A stretch of DNA of 64,000 bases from Hydractinia symbiolongicarpus (Eukaryota; Cnidaria; Hydrozoa; Anthoathecata; Hydractiniidae). The position numbers and the translations under genes are program-made. Shown piece by piece: positions 10,938 to 22,000 of the stretch. The first letter of the stretch is position 1; each line of letters opens with the position of its first letter. Location: assembly GCF_029227915.1 (NCBI RefSeq), contig NC_079882.1, positions 18,736,501 to 18,800,500 of the forward strand, read 5' to 3'. The notes under the pieces were generated by a model. It did not search any database. It was not told the DNA's origin and worked only from the letters and a program-made list of their open reading frames with translations.

Positions 10938-12626
10938 ATGGAAGTAATAAATAAGGATACAGATTTAGATATAATTTTAAGCTCTACAGATCTTGGGCCT
11001 AGCTTTTCTCAAAGCTCTTGTGTGGTACCAAGACCTGTTTTTAAAGAATTAACAAATGCCGAGAGGGACGAAGAAGTGGAGGAAAGAACACACGAAGATA
11101 TAAGTCAATGGTCAACTGATCTTGCAGCTATGCCTTCGATCACCCAGGAGAAAATTCACCAATATTTAGTTCTTGGAAATAGCTGTGATAGCAAGCCGAA
11201 GGGTGCTACAAAGCATAAAATTCTTGGATACCAACTATTCAAGGAGAGCTACGTGAAGAAAGTGAGAGTTAAAAGTAATGTTATGGCTGAAAAATTAACT
11301 TTTCTTGTGAAATGTTTTGTAGCTGCTTCCATGAAAAGAGAAAAATATTCTGTTTATGTCCACCTGTGTCAAAGAAGTGGTGATATTTTGTATGCGAAAT
11401 GTTTATGTAAAGCTGGAGCAGGAGGATGCTGTAAGCATGTCGCAGCAGTTCTATTTCAATTGGTTGAATACAAACAGTTGGACTTAAAAATTGTCCCTGA
11501 TGACAAGACATGCACAGATTTGTTACAAAAATGGCATGTACCTGGAGAAAGTGCAAATTCTGCACCAATAAAATTTTCTGCAATGGCATTCGAGAAAGCA
11601 GACCTTACGAAAGACACAAATGAAAGTCGCAAAAGACCGTTGGTCACAGGAAATAGAAAATTTTGTTCTACACCACTGTTTGCACATGAGCCCTCAACCG
11701 AAAAAGTCAAAAAATTAGCGACAGACTTATTTGAAATAGGGCAAGGAACTTCAATGGCATATTTATTACAAGGAAATGACTATAAACCATCATCATTTTA
11801 TGACACATCTATAAAAGAATTTAATTTTGAACAGACAAACAGTGAAACAGTTGAATTACGTCCGACAGTTAATTTATTTTTGCAGGCTCTTGACTTTGAA
11901 CCAGAAATAGCAGAGTTATCAGATGAGCAAAAGTCATTTGTAAACAATTTCATTCATGTCAATGCCGAACAAGTTCGAGACATAGAAAAATCCACATGTA
12001 CTCAGTATAAATGTGATATGTGGTACACAGAAAGAAAGAAACGCATAACATCATCCAATTTTGGATCTATTATAAATAGAAGAAAAAATATACATCCAAA
12101 AAGCATATTACAAAAATGTCTAAATAAAAATAAAAACTTTACATCAGAGGCCTGCAAATGGGGCTTAGAAAATGAAGTTAATGCTCTAAACTGGTATCAA
12201 ACCGAGAAAAATATTGAAGTCGAAAAATGTGGTTTCGTTATTAATCCAAAATGGCCGTGGTTAGGTGCAAGTCCTGATGGCGCAACAACTTTGAATGGGA
12301 ATGCTCGATTGATTGAGGTGAAGTGCCCATATTCAAAAAAGGATTGCTCTATTTCTGACGCATGCAAAGATAAAAATTTTTTTTTACAAATATCGAATGG
12401 CAAGCCAAAACTCAAAGAAAGACATAATTATTTTCACCAATGTCAAGGTGTGATGGCAGTAACACAAGTCAATGAAATTGATTTTATTGTTTATACAAAA
12501 GTTGACCGACATGTGGAAACAATAGTTTTTCAAAAGGAAAAATGGAACAGAATTACTTTGCCTGAGCTAACACACTTTTATTTCACTTTCATGCACAGCA
12601 ACATTACAGAACAACAGTGTGAGTAA
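10938..12626 (+). CDS. ISL2EU protein: SWIM zinc finger plus YqaJ-type nuclease
   Basis: Predicted protein of 562 residues. The frame is open upstream to 10899 but without an ATG; the first in-frame ATG is at 10938 (MEVINKDTDLD). A SWIM-type zinc motif, CLCKAGAGGCCKH, lies at about 155-167. The C-terminal half is a YqaJ/lambda-exonuclease-like PD-(D/E)xK domain: SSNFGSII near 371, GASPDG near 443 with the catalytic aspartate, LIEVKCPY near 459 with the E-x-K pair, and FHQCQGVM near 500. In ISL2EU elements this second protein accompanies the transposase; its exact role is unproven, and a nuclease or end-processing function is an inference from the fold. It is convergent with the transposase, 88 bp apart. 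The stop codon overlaps an AATAAA signal. No frameshifts or stops are seen. Confidence 0.9.
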   Translation: MEVINKDTDLDIILSSTDLGPSFSQSSCVVPRPVFKELTNAERDEEVEERTHEDISQWSTDLAAMPSITQEKIHQYLVLGNSCDSKPKGATKHKILGYQLFKESYVKKVRVKSNVMAEKLTFLVKCFVAASMKREKYSVYVHLCQRSGDILYAKCLCKAGAGGCCKHVAAVLFQLVEYKQLDLKIVPDDKTCTDLLQKWHVPGESANSAPIKFSAMAFEKADLTKDTNESRKRPLVTGNRKFCSTPLFAHEPSTEKVKKLATDLFEIGQGTSMAYLLQGNDYKPSSFYDTSIKEFNFEQTNSETVELRPTVNLFLQALDFEPEIAELSDEQKSFVNNFIHVNAEQVRDIEKSTCTQYKCDMWYTERKKRITSSNFGSIINRRKNIHPKSILQKCLNKNKNFTSEACKWGLENEVNALNWYQTEKNIEVEKCGFVINPKWPWLGASPDGATTLNGNARLIEVKCPYSKKDCSISDACKDKNFFLQISNGKPKLKERHNYFHQCQGVMAVTQVNEIDFIVYTKVDRHVETIVFQKEKWNRITLPELTHFYFTFMHSNITEQQCE

Positions 12627-12631
12627 ATAAA
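12626..12631 (+). terminator. Polyadenylation signal overlapping a stop codon
   Basis: AATAAA shares its first base with the TAA stop of the YqaJ-type gene. The gap to the opposing gene is only 88 bp, so a compact overlapping 3' end is likely. Confidence 0.6.
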
Positions 12632-12714
12632 ATTGTTTCCTCACAATATTGTTTTGTCTTTATATTTCATGATCTAGTATATATATATATATAGTGTACG
12701 AAAGTTTATAATTT

Positions 12715-14286
12715 TTAGTCATTCGTATTTACATCTGGTACCAACTGTGGTAAAAAATTAACTAAATAACAACAAATAACCCATATCTTATTGAGTTCAG
12801 CAGCCATTGATAGTTTGAAAACTGTTTGTAAAATTCGGTAATTTTTTATACGTTCGATTGCTCGTTCGACATGTACACGTACAGATGCTATTCTTCTAGT
12901 TTCGTTTTCCTCTAATAAACTTAGCTGAGGTTTTCCATCTAAAAATGGTGGAATATTTAATGTTACTCCATCAGGTAAATCTTCCTCGAGCTCAAATCCT
13001 CTATCAGCCATCACAGAATCCCCAGGCTCTAGCAAATCGTATATACCACTATCTTTTGTTATTCGTTTATCCGAAAAGCGTCCACCATACAAATCAGAGA
13101 CAAATGTCACTGATCCATCAGGAGCTATTCCGACTAATCCTTTTGCTGTATTATGGTGTTTGTAATTTGAAAAGGTACTGGACTGTGTGCGATATGACGT
13201 AGGCATTTCCACAAATACTTCTGTACAATCTAATATGACACGGGTATTTGGGTAACTTTTTTGAAAACATTTCGGCATTCTATTTTGTACTGTTTCTTTT
13301 GAAGCCCATATTGGAAGCATACGGAATTGTGAATGTAAAAAATCTGTCCATGTAATCAATATTCTGCTTATGTGACTTGTCGACATATTAAATCGAACAG
13401 CCATATCTTCTAACAAAAGTCCACATCGAATTCGAACCAGTATCATAAAGAATTCTTCTTCTGCGCTCAATGATCGTGATCGGCCTCGTTTTGTAGAGTT
13501 TATATTTTTTGTATTTTCAGTGTTAGTATTTGAACCCCAATATATTAGTTTATTTGCAGCTGGTTGTAAATATTCTAAAACTGCTTTGAATAATTTATAA
13601 GATTCGAATCCGGTATAAAACTTAAAGTGTGCTTCATTGTGTTTAAACCGGTCAATTGAAAATGCTATGTCACTTATAGTGGCTTGTTGTTTTTCAATAG
13701 TTTGATCAAGTTCCTTTTCATGAATTCTCATACAACTAATTTCGGCTCTCAATTTTTCCAACTCTTGTTTTAACTCTTCCTCCACAGATAATTCTGCAGC
13801 AATGTCATTTGTCGTAGCCCTCACAGGAGAAAATAGTTGCAATTTACAGTTTGTACTGTTGAGAGTTTTTCTTGGTTTGCTAGCTGTTGGTTTGATAGTT
13901 TTTGGGACTATTGTGGGAACATTGTTCATATATGTCTTCTTTCCACCAGTGAAATGAACAGAGCAAACTCTATGCGATGTAGAAGGTACAAAATCCTTTC
14001 TACTGATCATAAAAAGCCATTTCTTTCGAAGCTCTGAGTCTTTAGGAATGACATAAAAAGATAAGTCTGGATTCTTCTTTGAGTTGTTTTGACAGAGAGG
14101 TACACAGCAAGTTATCCCTCCTCCTTTACTTTTAGCTTGCAATAAAAAGCTTGAACTTGATGAAAAGTTTGAGCCAATGCTTGCAGGAGAGCCCAAGTTT
14201 TGAAAAAAACTGTTGTCTTGATTAGAATTTTGTATATCGCTTTGGTTTTGAGTAGAATTAAGGATGAAGTGTACTTGTTCGGCCAT
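12715..14286 (-). CDS. ISL2EU transposase: THAP domain plus DDE_Tnp_4
   Basis: Predicted protein of 523 residues. An in-frame ATG at 14337 lies inside the terminal repeat; the start chosen is MAEQVHF at 14286. A THAP domain covers about 55-128: C-x4-C (CVPLC), the conserved tryptophan in RKKW, and CSVHF. A coiled-coil stretch follows (about 180-215). Then comes a helix-turn-helix segment, EDMAVRFNMSTSHISRILI, near 300. The DDE catalytic core has its first aspartate in VILDCTEVF (about 351), the second in VMADRGF (about 428), and the glutamate in VHVERAIER (about 473). THAP domains recognise transposon ends, and the DDE core catalyses strand transfer. All key residues are present and there are no stops, so the enzyme may be active. 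It is convergent with the YqaJ-type gene. Confidence 0.93.
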   Translation of the reverse strand: MAEQVHFILNSTQNQSDIQNSNQDNSFFQNLGSPASIGSNFSSSSSFLLQAKSKGGGITCCVPLCQNNSKKNPDLSFYVIPKDSELRKKWLFMISRKDFVPSTSHRVCSVHFTGGKKTYMNNVPTIVPKTIKPTASKPRKTLNSTNCKLQLFSPVRATTNDIAAELSVEEELKQELEKLRAEISCMRIHEKELDQTIEKQQATISDIAFSIDRFKHNEAHFKFYTGFESYKLFKAVLEYLQPAANKLIYWGSNTNTENTKNINSTKRGRSRSLSAEEEFFMILVRIRCGLLLEDMAVRFNMSTSHISRILITWTDFLHSQFRMLPIWASKETVQNRMPKCFQKSYPNTRVILDCTEVFVEMPTSYRTQSSTFSNYKHHNTAKGLVGIAPDGSVTFVSDLYGGRFSDKRITKDSGIYDLLEPGDSVMADRGFELEEDLPDGVTLNIPPFLDGKPQLSLLEENETRRIASVRVHVERAIERIKNYRILQTVFKLSMAAELNKIWVICCYLVNFLPQLVPDVNTND

Positions 14287-14322
14287 TTTTGTTACTACGA
14301 ATGGTTTGTTTACGTTTTCGCG

Positions 14323-14377
14323 GAATACAACTACCATAATGCATTGCGAATTAGCCGTATAGAGGGAACGGGGAATT
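14323..14377 (-). repeat. Right terminal inverted repeat of ISL2EU
   Basis: Exact inverse of 10674-10728. The inner edge lies 36 bp upstream of the chosen transposase ATG, so the repeat probably also contributes the transposase promoter or 5' leader. Confidence 0.95.
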
Positions 14378-16025
14378 CAGTTGTATCGTGTACCCAAAAT
14401 TTTGCGTGTATTTTTTTCAACAATATTCCAAGAAATATTTTTGGAAAATTGATCTACAAAATTGTTCCGTTTATTCGGGCCTTAAAGCTTACCTCCCACT
14501 TCAAAAGAAGTTCATTTTATTCTGTTTATAAGATGTGGAGAATTTGTAGTTTAACATTTATTAAGTAAAATTCAAAATAATAAAGCTCATATAAAGCCAC
14601 ATTTTCTCATGTTTACAGCATGCTTCCTTCTGGAAAGCCGCCATTTTGTGATAATTTTTTTTTTCGGATTAAACCCAGTTTGACGTCATATCCCCGATGG
14701 CAAAAAAGCGAGTTTTAATCATTAGAATGTTTTGATCAACACTGGCAAAAGAGGCTTTTGGCAATTCTAAATTTCTGTCCACTTGTCTTTACATTAGGCC
14801 ATGTGCAAATTCTGGTATAGTTGCTCGCTCTTCTTCTGCGTTGCGTCTAAGACTTTTCTATTATATTGTGGTACACTAGGCAGGGATTTACGGGATTTTA
14901 TTTTGTTCTGCGCGCGTTGTTGTTTCTTCTTTCTTTTTTTTCTTTTTTTCTTTCTTTCTTATAGCAATCTATTTTAGTTTATTTTTCGTTTCGCGTTTCA
15001 TTCTCATGTCAAAGGACGCTATAGGCCGAGGTTGCTTGAATTGTTATTATAAGAAGCCCAGGGTTGTGTTTTAGCTTGCACCCGTCCTTTCAATGTTTAC
15101 TTCCGTAAGGCCGTGATTATTAACGCTGCCAATACTCTAGCCATAGAATGAAGTTTTTTACTAATCTTCTAAATTAAAAACGCTTTCCGAGTCTAACTCT
15201 TCTATAACCAACAAAAACTCTTAGGGATCGCGACGCGGCAATTAATGTAATGTAACGCCCGTCATGGTTTGCTCTGATAACCTTAAATAGCTTCTTTTTT
15301 ACTTTAAAATATACTTCCCGGCGCCACGAGCCGTCTCTGTGGTGGGCATTTCTGTGTAAGTCTCTACACAAGTCGGAAAGAGCCAATCTCCTAAGGGCAT
15401 CGAAATAGCGAAAAAGGCCACGGTTCACTACTAAGCTATTGCTTGCACTTCCATTCTCATCCTCATACCAGCTTTCCAAGGTAGAGTCTGATTAACTACC
15501 AGGTTTTGTAGACTTTTTACTGGCCAAAAAAAGAAAGCCCACAACTTTTTCACGAGAGCTCAATTTCAAAAAGGGGAGTAAAAAACAAGTGTTTACTTAT
15601 CTTACTTATCGCTTTTATTCTTCATGATGATACGTGTAGGAAATTTACAGGTAGATAGCACACAGGCAGAATTTTCACTTCAGATGTACAAAAACTAGGG
15701 TTAGCATACTGAAAACATTATCAAAAAGAGATTGAAAATGTATTTCTCTAAGCTTGCAATAACGTTTTTTCACACAACTAGCTCTCTTCCAAATAACAGG
15801 CCCTCCTGTACAAAGGATTTACATTTTTTGCAGAAATTTTGAATGGAAGATATGTATCAAGAACTAATTATGTTTTCTTTTGTTCTTCTGTAAAAATCAA
15901 ACAAGTTTATCACGCAGCTGAATCCGCCTTTATTTAGGGGCGGAGAATAATGATTGGGGATAGGACAAATTTTGTGTTGTCTTACATCAAGGACTGACAA
16001 CGGCAATCGCAGAAGTAGAGCCAAT
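14378..16025. other. Upstream region of the zinc-finger gene
   Basis: No supported gene. It holds an orphan transposon end (TTAAAGCTTACCTCC near 14483), a pyrimidine tract (TTTCTTT repeats, 14926-14965) and then the presumed promoter and 5' UTR of the zinc-finger gene starting at 16026. An open stretch at 15174-15479 on the minus strand has no recognisable domain and was left out. Confidence 0.45.
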
Positions 16026-19000
16026 ATGGCTGTCTCAAGACCTTCTAACAACTCTGACTGGATGATGCATCCAAGCTTTGTATTTAAAACATTTGAAGAA
16101 TCATTGATAAAGTCACCCTTCCCTTACAGTAACACGCCACATGTTGTTCCAGAGAAAATTTTAGAGTCATTTGTTGATCAGGTGATTTAACAAGCTTTTT
16201 TTAGTTTTATTTTTAAAGGGATTAGGAACTGAAATTAAAATATACATCTGTAATATTTCCTAACATGCTATAGAAAAAAGAAAATAATGTTATTTTTTAC
16301 AAATTTATATTTTAAATGCTCTGTTTTAACTCAAAAAAGAGACTAGGAAATTTGCCAAAATTACAAAAAACTGCATTTATTTAGTTTGTAATTTGTAACA
16401 AATATAGCTAGCTATATATATTAGTCGATAAAGACCCGTGGTCCACTTATCCACTTAGGCAATAGGATATTGAAAAAGTTGGTTGTTTTTGCTGACGGCA
16501 GCATTGCAAATCCAAAAAAATTGATAAAATTTAGTTTACTTGTTGCCTGTAACATGGACGGGGGTGCCGATAAGCCGCATACGCCGTAAAAAGTGCTGGC
16601 GTTTTCGGCGAGTTCGGCGTTTTAAAAAAAAAATCAGGTATTTGCCCGGAAAACCCTGAAGAGACCCGAACAATGCCTGAAAAAGAAAAGAAAAACAGAC
16701 ACTAATGATTCAAAAAACTATAAAAATTAAAATAAACTTACTATGTGGTAGCGAAGTTCTTAAAAGAACTGTTTTTGATAGTTTAAAATAAGATACACTT
16801 GATAAATAACTTATATATAAACTTTATTAACTCCTTTATCTTCAAGGGCCTTCTTCCAACTATCGTGCGCATGGTTTGTTACAAGGAATTGCATTTCGGG
16901 AATGTTCCGGGCGAGTTCAGGAAAGTGCGGGCGGTTCCGGGCGACAACCGCAAATTTAATTCAAAAAGTCGCCCGAACTCGCCCTTATATATGCGGGAGT
17001 TTGCGGCTTATCGGCCCCCTACTTTAACATGGCGCCGTAGATTAGTAGTTATGGCGCCGTAGATTAGTGGTTATAGCTCTTGTACTCTGTGCGGGAGACC
17101 GGGGTTCAATTCCTCTTGACGGCGATTCAACATGGGCGAGTGAATGTTACCATAAACCCGGGTTAACCCAAGCCATGTGAGGGAAATTGGGGAGATGGCA
17201 CACTGTGTGGGCTGTTGGATGTTGTCGGGAGTTGTAGAGCGTGGGCCCTAATTGGGTCTGCGTAGCTCAAAATGAGCATTAAATACTCTAGGACTCTCCA
17301 TCTAAGCCATGACCCCTCCTGGAAATAATAGACAGGGTATATCCCTCAATATTTGTGAGGCTAGCCATGTAAAATATGCACATCATCATCATCATCACAC
17401 GTAGAGGTTGAAACGCTGACCAAAATAATGTATAGGATCACATCTTTTCTACGAACGACTAAGGACATATAAGGGTTTAAAAATTTTGCTGACATCAGCA
17501 ATAAAAAAAAATAAAAGCAATAAAAGGCAAAAAATTTTTTTCAGAAATTTATATCCCATTTACCTTCATCGTATAGATCATGAAACAATGATCAGGAAAA
17601 TGTATATGATTATGTACTTTTGACAAACGGTTGCAGAGATATTGGGGTTTAAAGGTTTTTTTATGACGTCATCAACCCGTCCATTCCAAAACGGATTGGG
17701 AAACCAGGTTTTAGAAAATTACCCAAATTGGTCCTAGGTGCTCCCTAGTTACCTACGCGGTGAAAAATCATTGACGTCACGACCTTGTTTCCAAGTTATT
17801 TAGCCTCTAAGTTTTATGTGCACTGTAATGGCTTCATTAATTTAATATAGGATATTGATGTTAAAGTAGTGTTATTGATGCCCCGCTGTAACGTCAGAAA
17901 ATTTAACATATTACACATAAGTTTTTCGGCAACATCAAAGGGAAATGACAATATCCACTTTGCCTGTTACAAACAGACACAGTCTCTGTGTTATTATAAG
18001 ACATACATATTTCAAAACCAATCTAACCAGCCGATCTGCAGTAATTGTTGTTTTGTGCAGGTATAACTGCCTTTCAGCCGCAAAACATTTTAAACTTCTT
18101 AAAGTCTTGATTACAACTATATTGTTCCACATCCATTCAAACTGTGGTAAAAGAAAATTCTGGTGATGAATGGAAGTTAATTAACAGAAATGCCCTTTAT
18201 ATAGGTTAACTTTAGTAAAGTTTCTAATAATAAAGTATATATACACCGGTGAATTATTTTTGTAAAAAAAATCAAAGCTCAATATCCGAAATCTTGTTGT
18301 AAAAATAATGCTCAGGCTCGATATGAAACACCATGTTTCCTGTAAAATTTAAATAATTTGAATTAGAGACTATCAACCTCTTTCCTAGTGCCTGTTTTTT
18401 TATTGAGACAGCATGACAACAAGGTTTGGGAACGAGCCTGCTCCTAAATAAATTCACAGAGCAGAAAAAATGTCATTGTAGTATAACCAGTGGTGCATAT
18501 TGTGAAAATGTACTATACATTGGTTCTTTAATTCAATATAATCTGTTTAACCATGTTTTAAATACCACTGAATTTTTTTAAGAGATTTAACTAAATTGTC
18601 AATTTTTTTAATAATTATATACATATTTTGGAATCACTTTTATTAGAATTATTTGAAGCCCGAATGTTTAATTTTCTAAGAATCAAAATGCTCAAACCAA
18701 AAAGTGTGATTCTTATTAAATTGTGTTCAACATAAAAATGCTAAATAAGCAACCTTATCGCCCTATGGACCCTTTTTATTTTTTAATGTCATGTTTTTGA
18801 TGAGATAAACAAACAGAAAAATGTACCTGGTAAAGAGATTAGTAAATAAGAAGTAAAATGGGAGCTCAAAAAACGTGAGAAAACGACCTCTCTTCAGTTA
18901 TCAAAGGTATTTTATAACAAGAAGAAGCCTTAGTGTGCAACTGTAATGCGCACAATAAATATTTTTAAAGGGATCCCAAGGTACATTTACAAGTTAGATT

Positions 19001-22000
19001 TACCTGAAAGATTTGCACGAGAAATCGAAATGATAGGGTTCAAATTAGAAATGTAAAGTCACTGTGCTGATTTAGAATAAAACCTCCTTGCCGCTCTGAC
19101 CAGAGAGAACGGTAGGCCATCTGACATTAATCCCTTGTTAATGGTTTTTTGTTGCAACAATTAATACAGAAATAAATCATAATAATAAAGGATTGATGTA
19201 AAAATAGGATTCACAATTTTAACATTTTTTGTGCAGAATGATTTGTAAAGATAGCAATTTGCAAATAGCAACTTGCTAATTCAAACCCTGAATGATAAAT
19301 TCCATTTTTGTTAAAACTTCATGTAACTCCAGATGTAGCTTTTTAAATATTTATTTTTCTTCTTGCTTGACCACTGCTTCAACCTTAAACTATAGCTCCA
19401 GTCTTTTTTGTGTGGCATGTGACCCTATTGCGTAGGATTTATTGCACTGCTTAAATCAATGACCTTCATTTACTAGAATTTATGACTTTTATAGGCAAAA
19501 AACAATATGCCTTTGCAACAAAGTTAAAAAAAATATAAATTTTCAAAGTTCTCTGTACAAATGGTTTTTTAAGGAATAACTCAAGTATATCACATACTAG
19601 CTAAGATGGCAATAAAACAAAAATTGAAAAGAATTTATTTCAACAAACAGGTTGTGAATTTACTAATCTATAGCCTATCAGCAGGGAAGATGCTCAAATG
19701 AGTTTTTTTAACCTCGTTCCCAGGGGTTGTTATATATAAAAAACAATCAAGAATCCTTAGGACAACGTCTCCTGAGTTACCCAGTAAATGATATACAGAT
19801 TAAAAAAGCAATAGAAAAGAACTGTTTGCTGAAGCAAGTTCGAAGCATGTTGAAGAACACTGCGTCAATGCATCCCACGATATAGTGAAAGACAGAAATA
19901 ACTGTCTAATTAAAGTTTCTTTTCTTATGATATTTTTCCAATATGTAGTGCAAACATCAACACTGTGTGCTTTGTGTTAAGAAGGTTTAGATACAAAAAT
20001 GCGGGGTTGCCAGTTTTAATTTTAGAATATGCCAACCTTGTCCATAGGCCTTTTGGTTCTCAACTGCTCTGCACTTCCATGATAAGAGCTTTCAACGGCA
20101 TAGATCGTCACGTATCGTATTGGTTCATTGCATCTAGGTAATGCAATGAACCAATACAAACACCTAATTATGCATTTACCAGCGCAACTTGTTTCTCCTT
20201 TAGAATAAAAACATGGAGACGGAGATGAGCCACAAAATGTGTTTGCAAACAAAATTAATTTGAATTTGTTTCATTTTGATATTAAAGAATATGATTATAT
20301 TTGCTTCTGCTTATACCTTAATGACGGGATTATCTTAATAAACAGACAATATGGCAATTCCACTGTAGCTACATAGACTTTCCTATACACCATCACAACT
20401 AAGACTGTATTTGTGCAGGGTCCAGCAAAAAGCAAATAGGGTATAATCAGTTAGGCTTAACCTGGGATCACCTGATCCAGGCATCGGATCCTCCGAACAG
20501 AGATATTGAGGTTTTCACTTTATTTGCCGCCGTAGTTTAGTGGTTAACACTCTCGTACTTTGTGCGGTTCAATTCCCCTTGGCGGCGATTCAATATGGGC
20601 AATTAAATATTACCATAGCCCCAGGTTAACCCAAGCATGTAAGGGAAATTGGGTAGATGGCGCACTGTGTGGGCCGTTGGATGTGACAGGGAATTGTCTG
20701 GCAGAGCACTGACCCTAATTTAGTTTGCGTAGCTCAAAGAGAGCATTTTAAATACTCCAGGACTTCCCATCAAAGCTATGGCCCCTCACGTGTGAACCCA
20801 ATGTTGAATATAGTGTTGACCAACAATATTAATGTAGCACTTTCAAAAGTTTTAAATCAATTTTTTTAAGGATTTATGTTAACTTTTGTTTAAATCATGG
20901 GTTTTTTTCTAAGGGTGGCGAAGTTATAAGAATTGCATTAAAAGGGCTGGCAGAATAAAGGTCTGTAAGTCATTTTGCCTTTATTAGTCTTATAAAATTT
21001 ATGTTTTTTAGAATGGAATCCGATTTTATCGTGTTAAGTGGGTTGACAATTGGTTAACAGAACAGCATGTAAGTGCAAACTTCCCACATCTTATGACGGA
21101 ATATTGGATCAATAAGCCCATCAATGATGTTGATTACCAAGCTTATCCAAATCAAGCCAGAACGACATTGCCAAGCTTACCTTTAACCATGCCAGCCTCG
21201 CTTTCGATTACTAAAACAGCTCGAACTGAAACTAAAGCCCAGACAAGCTCTGCTACGTTGCATCATATAACTCCCCAGCCGTCTTCATCTATTATGTCGA
21301 TACCCCAGTTGTTTAGCAACGACAACAACAAACAACAAAGTACTGGTGCAAACCTCTTGTCAGCAAAAGCCAACGCAGAAACAGACTTTATAGTTGGCGA
21401 GAGTTTAAAATTGCCAGAAAAACTGAATATCAAGTCTGATTTAACCGCATTGAAGGGGAAAAAAAGCGAGATGGAGGAGAAGAACCTCCAGCTTCCTAAA
21501 TCAACAGACAACTCAATTATTTTGTTCTTGGACAAAACTAATTTGTATGAAGTCCAGTCTCCTAGTAAGAAAAAAGATACTAGTGTGTTTGCGAGTAAGC
21601 CTCCAGTCGGACCTGCGTTGACGCCTTCTTTCGATAATTCGTTGCATCAGTTCGTAAATCAAGCAGCCATGCAACTACCACAGATGGACCACTTAAATTC
21701 GCAGCGTCATCAGGCCGCATTGTCACAAATACTGGCAGAAAGTGGCGTTGAGGAGAGAAGAACGAGCATTGCAAAGAAAGTAATTACCAAACAGCAGCAG
21801 CCGCAACAACAACAACAACAACCGGCTACTCCTAAAGACAAGCAGCCGGTAACTTGTGATATTTGTGGCAAGTCGATATCGTCTCGTAAAAATCTTCGCG
21901 TACACAAAACTGTTAAACATTTTAAAAACGGAAACTTTGCGTGTAACGTATGCGGCAGAAAATTTGCTTTGAATCGCGATTTGAAAAGGCACATGCCGCT

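Larger units (their letters stand above)
10674..14377. mobile_element. Apparently intact ISL2EU transposon
   Basis: A 3704-bp unit bounded by 55-bp inverted repeats (10674-10728 and 14323-14377) that I read as identical. Inside are two long convergent open genes: a SWIM plus YqaJ-nuclease protein (plus strand) and a THAP plus DDE transposase (minus strand). This pairing is the hallmark of ISL2EU, a group related to PIF/Harbinger. The ends meet the outside as AATT, which is its own inverse, so the target duplication could be AT (inside AATT) or AATT itself. Open frames and matching termini argue for recent activity. The flanking Harbinger relic is unrelated in sequence and much older. Confidence 0.9.

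Noticed and set aside
15174-15479. Minus-strand frame of 101 codons, arginine-rich
   Set aside because: No domain, no splice support and no homologue that I recognise.
17053-17130. Functional tRNA gene
   Set aside because: The A and B boxes belong to a SINE head with a long body; the stem pairings of a true tRNA are not intact and further copies share the same body.
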